15,125 nt of DNA from an uncultured Synergistaceae bacterium (GTDB lineage: Bacteria; Synergistota; Synergistia; Synergistales; Aminobacteriaceae). The number at the start of each line of letters is the position of its first letter. The stretch's first letter is position 1. Shown here piece after piece: positions 1 to 6,565 of this stretch. The notes below the pieces were generated by a model that was not told where the DNA came from, did not search any database, and was given only the letters and a program-made list of their open reading frames with translations. Location of the stretch: positions 1 through 15,125 of the forward strand of contig CALMZW010000014.1 in NCBI GenBank assembly GCA_937870605.1, read 5' to 3'. The translations under genes were made by a program, and so were the position numbers.

Positions 1-1
1 G

Positions 2-844
2 CTTATGGGCAGCAAGTTCCAGGTCACTCTGCCCGCGTATAAGGGATTCGTGGCGGGCGGCCAGTATCTGTGGCCCATGTTGTTCATCATCGTGGCGTGC
101 GGCGCCCTGTCCGGATTCCACGCGCTTGTCGGCAGCGGCACAACATCCAAGCAGATCCGCAGGGAATCGGACGCGACGCTCGTTGGCTACGGCTCTATGC
201 TTCTTGAAGGCGTCGTCGCCGTTATCGCCCTTGGAACCGTCATGATCTCCGGCGCGCTCGTCAATAACGATCCCGTCAGCACGTACGGCGCAGGATTCGG
301 CAAGTTCGCCGAACTCGTGGGCATCGATCCGGTCGTCGGAAAGTCCCTCGGATTGCTTGCGATCAACACCTTCCTTTTGACGTCTCTCGATACCGCGACG
401 CGGCTTGCGCGCTATCAGATCCAGGAACTCTTCAACATGAAGATCGATCGCTATACGGCGACGATCGTCACCGTCGTCGCGGCGATGGCGCTCCTGTTGC
501 TCAAGACCCACGGCGCGGACGGAAAAGCCATTCCCGCGTGGCTGGCGATCTGGCCGATCTTCGGAGCGGCGAACCAGCTCGTTGGAGCCCTGGTGCTTCT
601 CGCCGTCTCCGTGTGGGTTGTCAAGGGACTCAAGAAGTCCAACACCTTCCTGATGCTTCCGATGTGGTTCATGCTGGTGACAACGGTTGCGGCGCTGTAT
701 TTCCTCGTTGCGGGGCAGTTGAAGCTTGCCGCGCCGAACTACCTTCTCGTTGTGGTGGCCATCATCCTTTTCCTTCTCGCCATCATGATGGTGATGGAGG
801 CGTTCAAGGCGCTCAAACGCCCGGATGTGGAGCTGAAGAAGTAG
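2..844 (+). CDS. cstA: CstA-family transporter, C-terminal part (5' end outside window)
   Basis: This is the C-terminal ~281 residues of a carbon-starvation protein A family membrane transporter; the reading frame is open from base 2, so the start lies upstream of the window. Family members import peptides or pyruvate across the inner membrane. The sequence shows about seven hydrophobic segments and the family motif SGFHALVGSGTTSKQI near the visible N-terminus. Other typical blocks are SLDTATRLARYQIQELF in the middle and WPIFGAANQLVGAL further on. It ends in a short charged tail, LKRPDVELKK. The stop codon is followed by a hairpin terminator, so this is the last gene of its transcript. The substrate cannot be read from the sequence. 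Pyruvate or peptide uptake would suit the adjacent 2-oxoacid oxidoreductase, but that link is inference. Confidence 0.93.
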   Translation, partial: LMGSKFQVTLPAYKGFVAGGQYLWPMLFIIVACGALSGFHALVGSGTTSKQIRRESDATLVGYGSMLLEGVVAVIALGTVMISGALVNNDPVSTYGAGFGKFAELVGIDPVVGKSLGLLAINTFLLTSLDTATRLARYQIQELFNMKIDRYTATIVTVVAAMALLLLKTHGADGKAIPAWLAIWPIFGAANQLVGALVLLAVSVWVVKGLKKSNTFLMLPMWFMLVTTVAALYFLVAGQLKLAAPNYLLVVVAIILFLLAIMMVMEAFKALKRPDVELKK

Positions 845-869
845 CGGCTCACCGCCTGTTGCGTCAACA

Positions 870-907
870 AAAAGAAGACCGGAGCGAATTGGCTCCGGTC
901 TTCTTTT
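870..907. terminator. Bidirectional hairpin terminator between convergent genes
   Basis: A perfect 16-bp inverted repeat (870-885 and 892-907) encloses the 6-base loop GAATTG. The A-rich left edge and T-rich right edge give a U-rich tail on both strands. It sits 25 bases after the transporter stop and 15 bases beyond the stop of the convergent zinc-ribbon gene, so it can end both transcripts. Confidence 0.88.
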
Positions 908-922
908 ATTGATGCCGGGAAA

Positions 923-1099
923 TTACTGAACGCTCCCGCCCACGCTGAATGTCTTGGAACTCCAAGACTTTCCGCGCTTGAGAGGCTCCCCTCCCATGAA
1001 CTCAAGGAAATGGCTGCCGCAGTCAGGACACTTCTTGACGGGGGCAACGTCCTCAAGCTCGAATTCTTTCTTGCACTCAAGGCATCGAAACTTCCCCAC
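923..1099 (-). CDS. Small zinc-ribbon protein, 58 residues, GTG start
   Basis: A 58-residue protein begins at a GTG codon. Two cysteine pairs, CLEC (C6, C9) and CPDC (C24, C27), are spaced as in a one-knuckle-pair zinc ribbon, so it probably binds one Zn2+. The C-terminal tail is Gly/Ser/Lys rich. GTG was chosen because GGAGGTGA lies 6-7 bases upstream, while the ATG overlapping that site opens a frame that stops after twelve codons. It resembles the small regulatory or FmdB-like zinc-ribbon proteins of anaerobes, but I do not recognise an exact family. An extended -10 promoter lies about 50 bases upstream. The longer ORF in another frame on this strand (739-1143) lacks the cysteine pattern and is a shadow. 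Function is unknown; nucleic-acid or protein binding is typical of such folds. Confidence 0.8.
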   Translation of the reverse strand: MGKFRCLECKKEFELEDVAPVKKCPDCGSHFLEFMGGEPLKRGKSWSSKTFSVGGSVQ

Positions 1100-1151
1100 G
1101 CTGATTCACCTCCATCTTCAGGGAACGTGAAAGTGCTTCGCACCTGTTGAC

Positions 1152-1160
1152 ATTATAACA
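1152..1160 (-). promoter_or_regulatory. Extended -10 promoter for the zinc-ribbon gene
   Basis: On the minus strand this reads TGTTATAAT, a perfect extended -10 element (TGn followed by TATAAT). No strong -35 is present 17 bases upstream, as is common for extended -10 promoters. Transcription would begin near 1145 and give a leader of about 45 bases before the GTG at 1099. Confidence 0.6.
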
Positions 1161-1266
1161 GAGTCACGTCTTCCAAAAGAGAGGATTCCGTCAAGGATAC
1201 CGAAGAAGGGGAGTATTGTGTATAGTTGTCCTGTGTCATATCGCGGCAAAACCGAGGAGGGGTGGA

Positions 1267-3000
1267 ATGAACAGCCAGATTTCCGGAACGCGCGATCTTT
1301 CCTTCGTATTGAGCGGCGCGGCGGGGCTTGGCATCCAGACGGTCGAGGAATTTCTCTGTCGGGTGCTGTGTCGTGCGGGACTGCACGTTTTCGCGAGTCG
1401 GGAGTATATGTCCCGGGTTCGCGGCGGGAACAATTCCACGGAAATCCGTGTCGGGACGAAAGCGGTTCGCGCGTTCTCCGACCGGATGGACTATCTGTTT
1501 CCGCTGACGCCGGGCGTGCGCGTCAATATCCGGCGCAGAATTTCCCAGGCGACGAAAATCGTCGCCGATCGCGGCGTTTTTGGCGGCGAATTCGATGGAA
1601 CGGAGGCGCCGTTCGTTCCTATTCCGCTTGAGGACATGACGAAGGAGCTTGGCGGGAAGGTGTACGCCGCTATGGTCATGGCCGGCGTGATGATCGGCCG
1701 TACGGGGGTTCCGTTGCCCCGTGTCCTGGAGGAGATCGAACATTTCTTTTCGGGCCGGGCCGAAGTGGCGAAAACGAACGCGGATGCCTGTTCGCTGGGG
1801 TATCGTTTCGGAGTGGAGCTTCGCGGAGACTCGGAACCGCTGTACCACGACGCGATGGATTCGGACGGAAAGAAGATCCTGCTCGACGGGTCCGATGCGG
1901 TCGCGCTCGGGGCCGTGGCCGGCGGGTGTTCGTTCGCCGCGGGGTATCCGATGTCGCCTGCGACGGGAGTGCTCACGTTCCTCTCGGCGAATGCGGATCG
2001 CTTCCATGTAGCGGTGGAACAGGTGGAAGACGAACCGGCCGCGGTGAACATGGCGGTGGGGGCGTCCTACGCGGGAGCACGGCCGCTTGTGACGACCTCC
2101 GGAGGCGGATTCGCCCTTATGGGCGAAGGAATCAGTCTTGCGGGAATCATGGAGGCGCCGCTGGTCGTACATCTTTCGCAGCGTCCCGGACCCGCAACGG
2201 GAATGGCGACCAGGACCGAACAGGGCGACCTGGATCTTGCGCTCTATTCCGGACATGGGGAATTTCCGCGGGCCATATTCGCGCCCGGGTCGGTCGAAAG
2301 CGCCTTTTTCCTTTCCGCAAAAGCGTTCGATATCGCGGAACGCTACCAGACGCCGGTAATTCTCCTGACGGACCAGTATCTCATGAATACGTTCTACGAT
2401 GTGGATATCCCGGACGTGTCGCTTCTTCGGCCGGCCGGGAAGATCGATCCCACGCCCGCGGACTACAGGCGCTACGCGCCCGGCGCAACGGGGATTTCGT
2501 CCCGGGGCGTTCCCGGGTACGGCGAGGGGCTGGTCGGCGCGGACAGCCATGAGCACGACGAGGAGGCGCATATTTCCGAAGAGATCGACGTCCGCGTCTC
2601 GATGAATGAAAAACGCCTGGGGAAACTGGACGCCATACGGCAGGAAGCCCTTCCGCCCGTTCTCTTCGGGCCGAAGGATTACGACAATTTGATCGTCTGT
2701 TTCGGCTCGACCATGGAGATCGCGAGGGAGTCGCTTGCCCTGCTCGGTCGCACGGATACGGCCGTTCTCGCCTTTGAGCAGGTGCACCCGCTTCATGAGG
2801 CGACGGAGGCCTTTCTTTCCGCGGCGACGCGGGTGATCGTGCTCGAGGGGAACGCGACGGGGCAATTTGAACGGTTGCTTCGCGGGACGTTCGGCATCAG
2901 GGCGCATCATTCGATACGGAAATACGACGGGCTTCAGTTTTCCGTGGAGGAGACGGCGCGCAGGGTCTCAGAGATCCTTGAAGGAGGTGCGGGCGCATGA
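1267..3000 (+). CDS. korA: 2-oxoacid:ferredoxin oxidoreductase, fused gamma-alpha subunit
   Basis: This is the 577-residue fused gamma/alpha subunit of a 2-oxoacid:acceptor oxidoreductase of the KorAB (2-oxoglutarate) type. With the beta subunit it oxidatively decarboxylates a 2-oxoacid to an acyl-CoA and reduces ferredoxin in the cytoplasm. Residues ~12-190 form the gamma domain (SGAAGLGIQ at 16-24). From ~200 comes the pyrimidine-binding alpha domain, with EQVEDEPAAVNMAVGASYAG near 249 and SQRPGPATGMATRTEQ near 304, both hallmarks of KorA. The ATG at 1267 was chosen because GAGGAGGGG precedes it; the frame stays open upstream to a TTG at 1216 that lacks such a site. A -10-like TATAGT at 1221-1226 has no convincing -35. 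The stop overlaps the korB start (ATGA). The exact 2-oxoacid cannot be told from sequence. Confidence 0.93.
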   Translation: MNSQISGTRDLSFVLSGAAGLGIQTVEEFLCRVLCRAGLHVFASREYMSRVRGGNNSTEIRVGTKAVRAFSDRMDYLFPLTPGVRVNIRRRISQATKIVADRGVFGGEFDGTEAPFVPIPLEDMTKELGGKVYAAMVMAGVMIGRTGVPLPRVLEEIEHFFSGRAEVAKTNADACSLGYRFGVELRGDSEPLYHDAMDSDGKKILLDGSDAVALGAVAGGCSFAAGYPMSPATGVLTFLSANADRFHVAVEQVEDEPAAVNMAVGASYAGARPLVTTSGGGFALMGEGISLAGIMEAPLVVHLSQRPGPATGMATRTEQGDLDLALYSGHGEFPRAIFAPGSVESAFFLSAKAFDIAERYQTPVILLTDQYLMNTFYDVDIPDVSLLRPAGKIDPTPADYRRYAPGATGISSRGVPGYGEGLVGADSHEHDEEAHISEEIDVRVSMNEKRLGKLDAIRQEALPPVLFGPKDYDNLIVCFGSTMEIARESLALLGRTDTAVLAFEQVHPLHEATEAFLSAATRVIVLEGNATGQFERLLRGTFGIRAHHSIRKYDGLQFSVEETARRVSEILEGGAGA

Positions 3001-3860
3001 CGGCGAATCCGTTCGATATGGAACACGGCGAACTCTCCTGGTGCCCGGGGTGCGGCGACTACGCAATCCTGGACGCGCTCAAGAAGGCCCTCCTCGGTCT
3101 GGGGCTTTCTCCGCAGCAGGTCGTCCTCGTCTCGGGTATCGGACAGGCGGCAAAGATGCCCCACTATCTCCGCTCGAACTTCTTCAACGGACTTCATGGA
3201 CGCGCTCTCAGCGCAGCGACGGGGATCAAGGCCGCCAATCCCGAGCTGACGGTGATCGCCGTCGGCGGCGACGGCGATATGTACGGAGAGGGCGGAAACC
3301 ACTTCACGCATACGATCCGGCGCAACCCCGACCTGACGGTCCTGGTGTGCGACAATATGGTGTACGGACTGACGAAGGGGCAGGCTTCCCCGACGAGCCC
3401 CCGCGGGTTCGTGACTCCCATGCAGCGCAAGGGCGTCCGGGCGGAGCCCTTCAACCCTCTCGCCGCGGCGCTGGTTCAGGGCGCGACGTTCATCGCCCGC
3501 GCTTTCGCGGGCGATGTCGAGCGTACGACCGCAATCATGCAACGCGCGATCCGGCACAGAGGGTTCTCCCTTGTCGACATCTTCCAGCCCTGCGTCACAT
3601 TCAACAAGGTTAACACATACGCCTGGTTCAAGGAAAATACCCGGATGCTGGAGCCGGACCGCAAAGCGGACGATTTCCGGGAAGCGCTCGACCTGGCCCT
3701 TTCTCCGGCGCCCTATCCGCTTGGGGTCCTGTATGAAGCGGAGGGACCGGAGACATTCGAGAAGGGGCTTGGAGCGTTCACTGACGACTCCCGCCCCCTG
3801 TTCATGAGGGAGCCGGATCTCGGCTCGGTGCGCGCCTGGTTTGAGGGGTTGCTCCGGTAA
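2997..3860 (+). CDS. korB: 2-oxoacid:ferredoxin oxidoreductase, beta (TPP-binding) subunit
   Basis: This 287-residue beta subunit carries thiamine pyrophosphate and the [4Fe-4S] cluster of the oxidoreductase. Evidence: CPGCGDYAIL at 16-25, SGIGQAAKMPHYL at 46-58, GLHGRAL at 65-71, and the TPP/Mg2+ motif beginning GGDGDMYGEGGNH at 90-102 and ending at N120. The block YGLTKGQASPTS and the late FQPCVTFNKVNTY also match the family. It starts inside the korA stop codon, so the two subunits should be made in step. No separate ferredoxin-like delta subunit is present, as expected for two-subunit KorAB enzymes. Oddity: the only cysteines are C16, C19, C118 and C199. The position that in several KorB enzymes is cysteine (GIGC) is Q50 here. 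The protein is followed by a strong terminator. Confidence 0.94.
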   Translation: MTANPFDMEHGELSWCPGCGDYAILDALKKALLGLGLSPQQVVLVSGIGQAAKMPHYLRSNFFNGLHGRALSAATGIKAANPELTVIAVGGDGDMYGEGGNHFTHTIRRNPDLTVLVCDNMVYGLTKGQASPTSPRGFVTPMQRKGVRAEPFNPLAAALVQGATFIARAFAGDVERTTAIMQRAIRHRGFSLVDIFQPCVTFNKVNTYAWFKENTRMLEPDRKADDFREALDLALSPAPYPLGVLYEAEGPETFEKGLGAFTDDSRPLFMREPDLGSVRAWFEGLLR

Positions 3861-3905
3861 ACGCGGGCGATCAGGCTTTTCGTCGGAAGGATCGCTTCGG
3901 AAGAA

Positions 3906-3961
3906 AAAAACAGAAAAGCGCCGACACGCCGGAGGGCGTTTGTCGGCGCTTTTCTGTTTTT
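3906..3961. terminator. Strong bidirectional terminator between korB and folK
   Basis: A perfect 21-bp inverted repeat (3906-3926 and 3941-3961) surrounds a 14-base loop. The loop can itself pair (CGCC with GGCG around GGAG), giving a nearly continuous ~25-bp stem. Runs of A on the left and T on the right serve both strands. It stops korAB 45 bases after its stop codon and the convergent folP-folK message 25 bases after folK. Confidence 0.92.
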
Positions 3962-3986
3962 CGCTCCCGAATACGGCCGGGACTTC

Positions 3987-4478
3987 CTACAGGGGAGCGA
4001 TTCGTTGCATGGAGCGATCCTCATTCCGGATTTTTTCGGCCAGTGCGGCGATGGTTTCGCCGGTCCCCGGGTGCAGCCGGCCGGGACAGATCTGCGCCAG
4101 GGGAACGAGGACGAAGGCGCGTTCCGTCATGCGCGGGTGCGGGATGACGAGCGTCTCTTCGTTCACGACCATTTCGTCGAACAGCACGATATCGAGATCT
4201 ATCGTTCTGGGGCCCCAACGGACGTCACGTGCGCGCCCAAGGAGCGTTTCCACCCGTTGCGTTTCGGCAAGCAGTTCAAGGGGAGAAAGATCCGTCTGCG
4301 CAAGGATGCACGCGTTGAGAAAGCGCTTCTGGTTTTCGAAACCGACGGGTTTCGTTTCGAACACATCGCTTCGCGTGGTAACGCGGATTCGTTGATTCTC
4401 GAGGAGGTGTACGGCCTGCCTGAGGTTTCCGAGACGATCTCCCATGTTGCTGCCGAGTGCCAGTGCGACGGTTTTCAT
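3987..4478 (-). CDS. folK: 2-amino-4-hydroxy-6-hydroxymethyldihydropteridine diphosphokinase
   Basis: HPPK, 163 residues, transfers pyrophosphate from ATP to 6-hydroxymethyl-dihydropterin, the step before dihydropteroate synthase in folate synthesis (cytoplasm). Visible features: ALALGSNMGDRLGNL near the N-terminus, the catalytic block RWGPRTIDLDIVLF at 87-100 with metal-binding D94 and D96 and loop residues R87, W88 and R91, and the closing IPHPRMTERAFVLVPL. Length is normal for the family. The start codon overlaps the folP stop (ATGA), so it is translationally coupled to folP, and the shared terminator ends the message. The usual neighbour folB (dihydroneopterin aldolase) is absent from this operon. 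Confidence 0.96.
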   Translation of the reverse strand: MKTVALALGSNMGDRLGNLRQAVHLLENQRIRVTTRSDVFETKPVGFENQKRFLNACILAQTDLSPLELLAETQRVETLLGRARDVRWGPRTIDLDIVLFDEMVVNEETLVIPHPRMTERAFVLVPLAQICPGRLHPGTGETIAALAEKIRNEDRSMQRIAPL

Positions 4479-5686
4479 AGAGAAGCCTCCCGAATTTTCC
4501 CGATCATCGCGATCGTTGCGGCGTTTTCCCGGATGTCATGTACGCGAAGAATTGAGACGCCCCGCATGGCGCAGTAGGCGGTTACGGCTTGCGTGCCTGC
4601 GGTCCGGTCTTCCGGAGCGTCGCTTTGGAGCGACCTCGCGATGAACCCCTTTCGCGAGTGTCCGACACAGAGCGGACGACCGAAACAGGTGAACGCGTCG
4701 ATTTGGCGAAGAATACCGAGATTGTCTTCAAGTCGTTTGCCGAAACCTATTCCGGGGTCGAGAAGGATTCGGTCCTGCAGGACGCCCTTTTTTGCGAGGA
4801 TGTCGAGTTTTTCGTCGAAGGAAACGAGCATTTCGTGAAGAAGATGGTCATAGTGCGGATTCTGTTGCATATCCTTCGGGGTTCCCCGGATGTGCGAGAG
4901 GATATAGGGGACTTCCGACTCCGCTACGGCGTCGAGAATATCCGGATCGAGTCCGAAACCGGATATGTCGTTGATGATATCGGCCCCGCAGCGTATCGCC
5001 GCCCGGGCGACGTCCCCCTTGTACGTGTCCACCGACAGAATTGCGCCGGGAAGAGCGTTTCGGACAGCCCGAAGCGCCGGCAGGAGCCTGTCGAGTTCCT
5101 CTTTCGCGGAAACAGGTTCCGATCCGGGACGGGTGGATTCCGCGCCGATGTCGATGATGGCCGCTCCCTGCGTGAGCATTTCGGCGGCCCGCTCGGCGGC
5201 GCGTTCTCCGGAAACTCTGCTTTCGGGGTGGAACGAGTCCGGAGTGAGATTCATGATGCCCATGATGACGGGGGTGTCGCCAAGTTCCAGGAAACGCCGT
5301 CCGGGGAGGGGCAGTGTCCAACGCCGCGTCGCCGCGCCTTTCCGGGCGCGTTCGAGCGCGGAACGGATCTCGTCCAGACCCCAGCAATGAAGAAAATCCA
5401 GTTTGCGGATCAGGGAGTCGATCTGTCCTTCGTTTCCGAAAAGAAGGACATCGCTTCGTTCGGCTGTCGCGTTGATGACGCCCCGGTTGACGACGGCGTC
5501 TCCGCCGCGGGAGAGAAGTTCCTGTTTGATGAACGCGGCCGCCCGGAAATCGGCGTCCGGAACGAAAAAAAACAGAAGGCCGGCTTTGGGACGAAAGAAG
5601 GCGTCGGACCGGGGATCCGCTCCGATGGAGCGGATCATACGCGAAAGATCATCTTTGGATTCGAGGCGGATTGGAAATACCGGCAC
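4475..5686 (-). CDS. folP: Dihydropteroate synthase with N-terminal extension
   Basis: Dihydropteroate synthase condenses hydroxymethyl-dihydropterin pyrophosphate with p-aminobenzoate; it is the sulfonamide target. The TIM-barrel core begins near residue 138. It carries IMGIMNLTPDSF (N145), IGAESTRPGSEP (R186), SVDTYKG (D220), INDISGF (N239), LLDPGIGFGK (D310), GHSRKGF (K346) and RVHD (R381, H383), matching the known substrate-binding residues. At 403 residues it is ~120-130 longer than typical DHPS. The extra N-terminal part includes FIKQELLSRGGDAVVNRGV and DVLLFG, a block I recall from other anaerobe DHPS proteins, role unknown. Start is GTG at 5686 with AGGAAGGGA upstream. Slight departures: SHIRGTP where MHM(R)GTP is common, and SFHPESR instead of SFSDGG. 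Confidence 0.95.
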   Translation of the reverse strand: MPVFPIRLESKDDLSRMIRSIGADPRSDAFFRPKAGLLFFFVPDADFRAAAFIKQELLSRGGDAVVNRGVINATAERSDVLLFGNEGQIDSLIRKLDFLHCWGLDEIRSALERARKGAATRRWTLPLPGRRFLELGDTPVIMGIMNLTPDSFHPESRVSGERAAERAAEMLTQGAAIIDIGAESTRPGSEPVSAKEELDRLLPALRAVRNALPGAILSVDTYKGDVARAAIRCGADIINDISGFGLDPDILDAVAESEVPYILSHIRGTPKDMQQNPHYDHLLHEMLVSFDEKLDILAKKGVLQDRILLDPGIGFGKRLEDNLGILRQIDAFTCFGRPLCVGHSRKGFIARSLQSDAPEDRTAGTQAVTAYCAMRGVSILRVHDIRENAATIAMIGKIREASL

Positions 5687-5705
5687 GCTGGTCCCTTCCT
5701 CTACA

Positions 5706-5715
5706 TGTCATGACA
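5706..5715. repeat. Perfect palindrome in the folP leader
   Basis: TGTCATGACA is a perfect 10-bp palindrome about 9-18 bases downstream of the predicted folP transcription start and ~20 bases before its GTG codon. It could be a short operator, but a 10-bp palindrome can also arise by chance. Confidence 0.3.
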
Positions 5716-5730
5716 AATCGAACGCCGTTC

Positions 5731-5759
5731 ATCATAAGACGTCGTATACGAACGGTCAA
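5731..5759 (-). promoter_or_regulatory. Sigma-70 type promoter for folP-folK
   Basis: On the minus strand TTGACC (5759-5754) and TATGAT (5736-5731) are separated by exactly 17 bases. The -35 and -10 each match the consensus at five of six positions. Transcription should start near 5724, leaving a ~38-base leader before the folP GTG. It lies in the 82-base gap after the phosphatase gene, so folPK can be expressed independently of it. Confidence 0.65.
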
Positions 5760-5768
5760 GGACGACGG

Positions 5769-6413
5769 CTACACCCATTCCGTTTCGAAAGAAACAAGAT
5801 GCGAGGTGTCATTCAGACGGTGCATCATATATCCCCGTCGTTCCTCGTGGAGGATGACGGAAATGCTTGCCGTATCCATGTGAACCTTCCAGAACCAGGG
5901 GCTCCGGATTCCGAGGAGGCCGGCGATCAGCGGCTTGAGAACCGTTCTGTGGGACGTGACGGCGATCGTATCGCCGCGATGGCGGGCGACGAGCCCTTCC
6001 ACGCACGCCACGGATCGGCGCATGACCTCGTCGAGCGTTTCCGCGCCCGGAACCCGGAGCGATTCGGGCTGTTGCATCCAGAGGTTCCATTGATCGGGAA
6101 ACTCGCGTGCGATCTCGTCCTTTTTCCGGTTTTCCCATTCGCCGAGGCTCATATTGTTCAGCGCCTCCTCGGGAACGACCGGAATGGAACAGGCGGCGGC
6201 GATCGCCTCAGCCGTTTCGGATGCGCGGACGAGCGGGCTTGTATAGACGACGGAAGGGGACATCCGGACCATCGCCCGCGCGCACGCGGCGGCCTGTTCC
6301 CGACCTCTCGGATTCAGTGGAAAATCCACGCGTCCCCGGAAACGTCCTTCGACGTTGCCCGCGCATTCTCCGTGGCGAACCAGAATGAGCGTTGTGCGTT
6401 CGTTGCGTCGCAT
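5769..6413 (-). CDS. Histidine phosphatase family protein (phosphoglycerate-mutase-like)
   Basis: A 214-residue cytoplasmic phosphatase or mutase of the histidine phosphatase superfamily. The nucleophile motif is LVRHGE (R13, H14), followed by GRFRGRVDFPLNPRGREQA. R63 lies in TSPLVRASETAEAI, E92 in SLGEWENR, and the second catalytic histidine is H155 in VTSHRTVL. The pattern resembles the CobC/GpmB-like phosphatase branch, but the substrate cannot be assigned. The ATG at 6413 was preferred over 6437 because AAAGGA lies 7-8 bases upstream, whereas the earlier ATG has only a weak GAGCGGA and adds eight unconserved residues. It is divergent from hrcA and on the same strand as folP-folK, which has its own promoter. 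A role in removing phosphate from a pterin intermediate is possible but speculative. Confidence 0.88.
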   Translation of the reverse strand: MRRNERTTLILVRHGECAGNVEGRFRGRVDFPLNPRGREQAAACARAMVRMSPSVVYTSPLVRASETAEAIAAACSIPVVPEEALNNMSLGEWENRKKDEIAREFPDQWNLWMQQPESLRVPGAETLDEVMRRSVACVEGLVARHRGDTIAVTSHRTVLKPLIAGLLGIRSPWFWKVHMDTASISVILHEERRGYMMHRLNDTSHLVSFETEWV

Positions 6414-6467
6414 GAAAACGTCCTTTCCGCGGAGCATTCCGCTCGGGGGTTCGGTATCTGACCTGTA

Positions 6468-6496
6468 TTGACAATGATCCGATTGCTTGTTACTCT
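6468..6496 (+). promoter_or_regulatory. Heat-shock operon promoter upstream of hrcA
   Basis: A perfect TTGACA (6468-6473) is followed after 17 bases by TACTCT (6491-6496). The -10 is preceded by TGT, making it an extended -10. Transcription should begin near 6503, just upstream of the CIRCE element, so HrcA bound there would block this promoter. Confidence 0.75.
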
Positions 6497-6516
6497 ACCT
6501 GTGCGATTCAAATGCC

Positions 6517-6543
6517 CTGGCACTCAATGACATCGAGTGCTAC
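6517..6543. promoter_or_regulatory. CIRCE operator (HrcA binding site)
   Basis: The arms GGCACTC and GAGTGCT flank a 9-base spacer, matching the CIRCE consensus (TTAGCACTC, nine bases, GAGTGCTAA). The left arm reads CTGGCACTC and the right arm GAGTGCTAC, so the outer bases differ and one inner pair is mismatched. It lies in the predicted untranslated leader, 22 bases before the hrcA ATG. No second CIRCE was seen in the window. Confidence 0.95.
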
Positions 6544-6565
6544 TACAGCAAAGGGGGTGGGGCGC

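Noticed and set aside
1147..1152. Perfect TTGACA on the plus strand as a korA -35
   Set aside because: No -10-like hexamer occurs 16-18 bases downstream (sequence there is TCTTCCAA); the bases are better explained by the minus-strand extended -10.
1216..1266. TTG start extending KorA by 17 residues
   Set aside because: The strong GAGGAGGGG site directs to the ATG at 1267, and the extra residues do not match the gamma domain start.
1153..2910. 585-codon open frame antisense to korA
   Set aside because: Arg/His-rich translation without motifs, opposite a gene with clear family blocks; a GC-driven shadow.
4589..5713. 374-codon plus-strand frame over folP
   Set aside because: folP on the minus strand carries all DHPS signature residues; the plus frame has no recognisable domain.
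6512..6565. N-terminal extension of HrcA from the ATG at 6512
   Set aside because: It would translate through CIRCE, has no ribosome site and is not homologous to HrcA; the ATG at 6566 fits.
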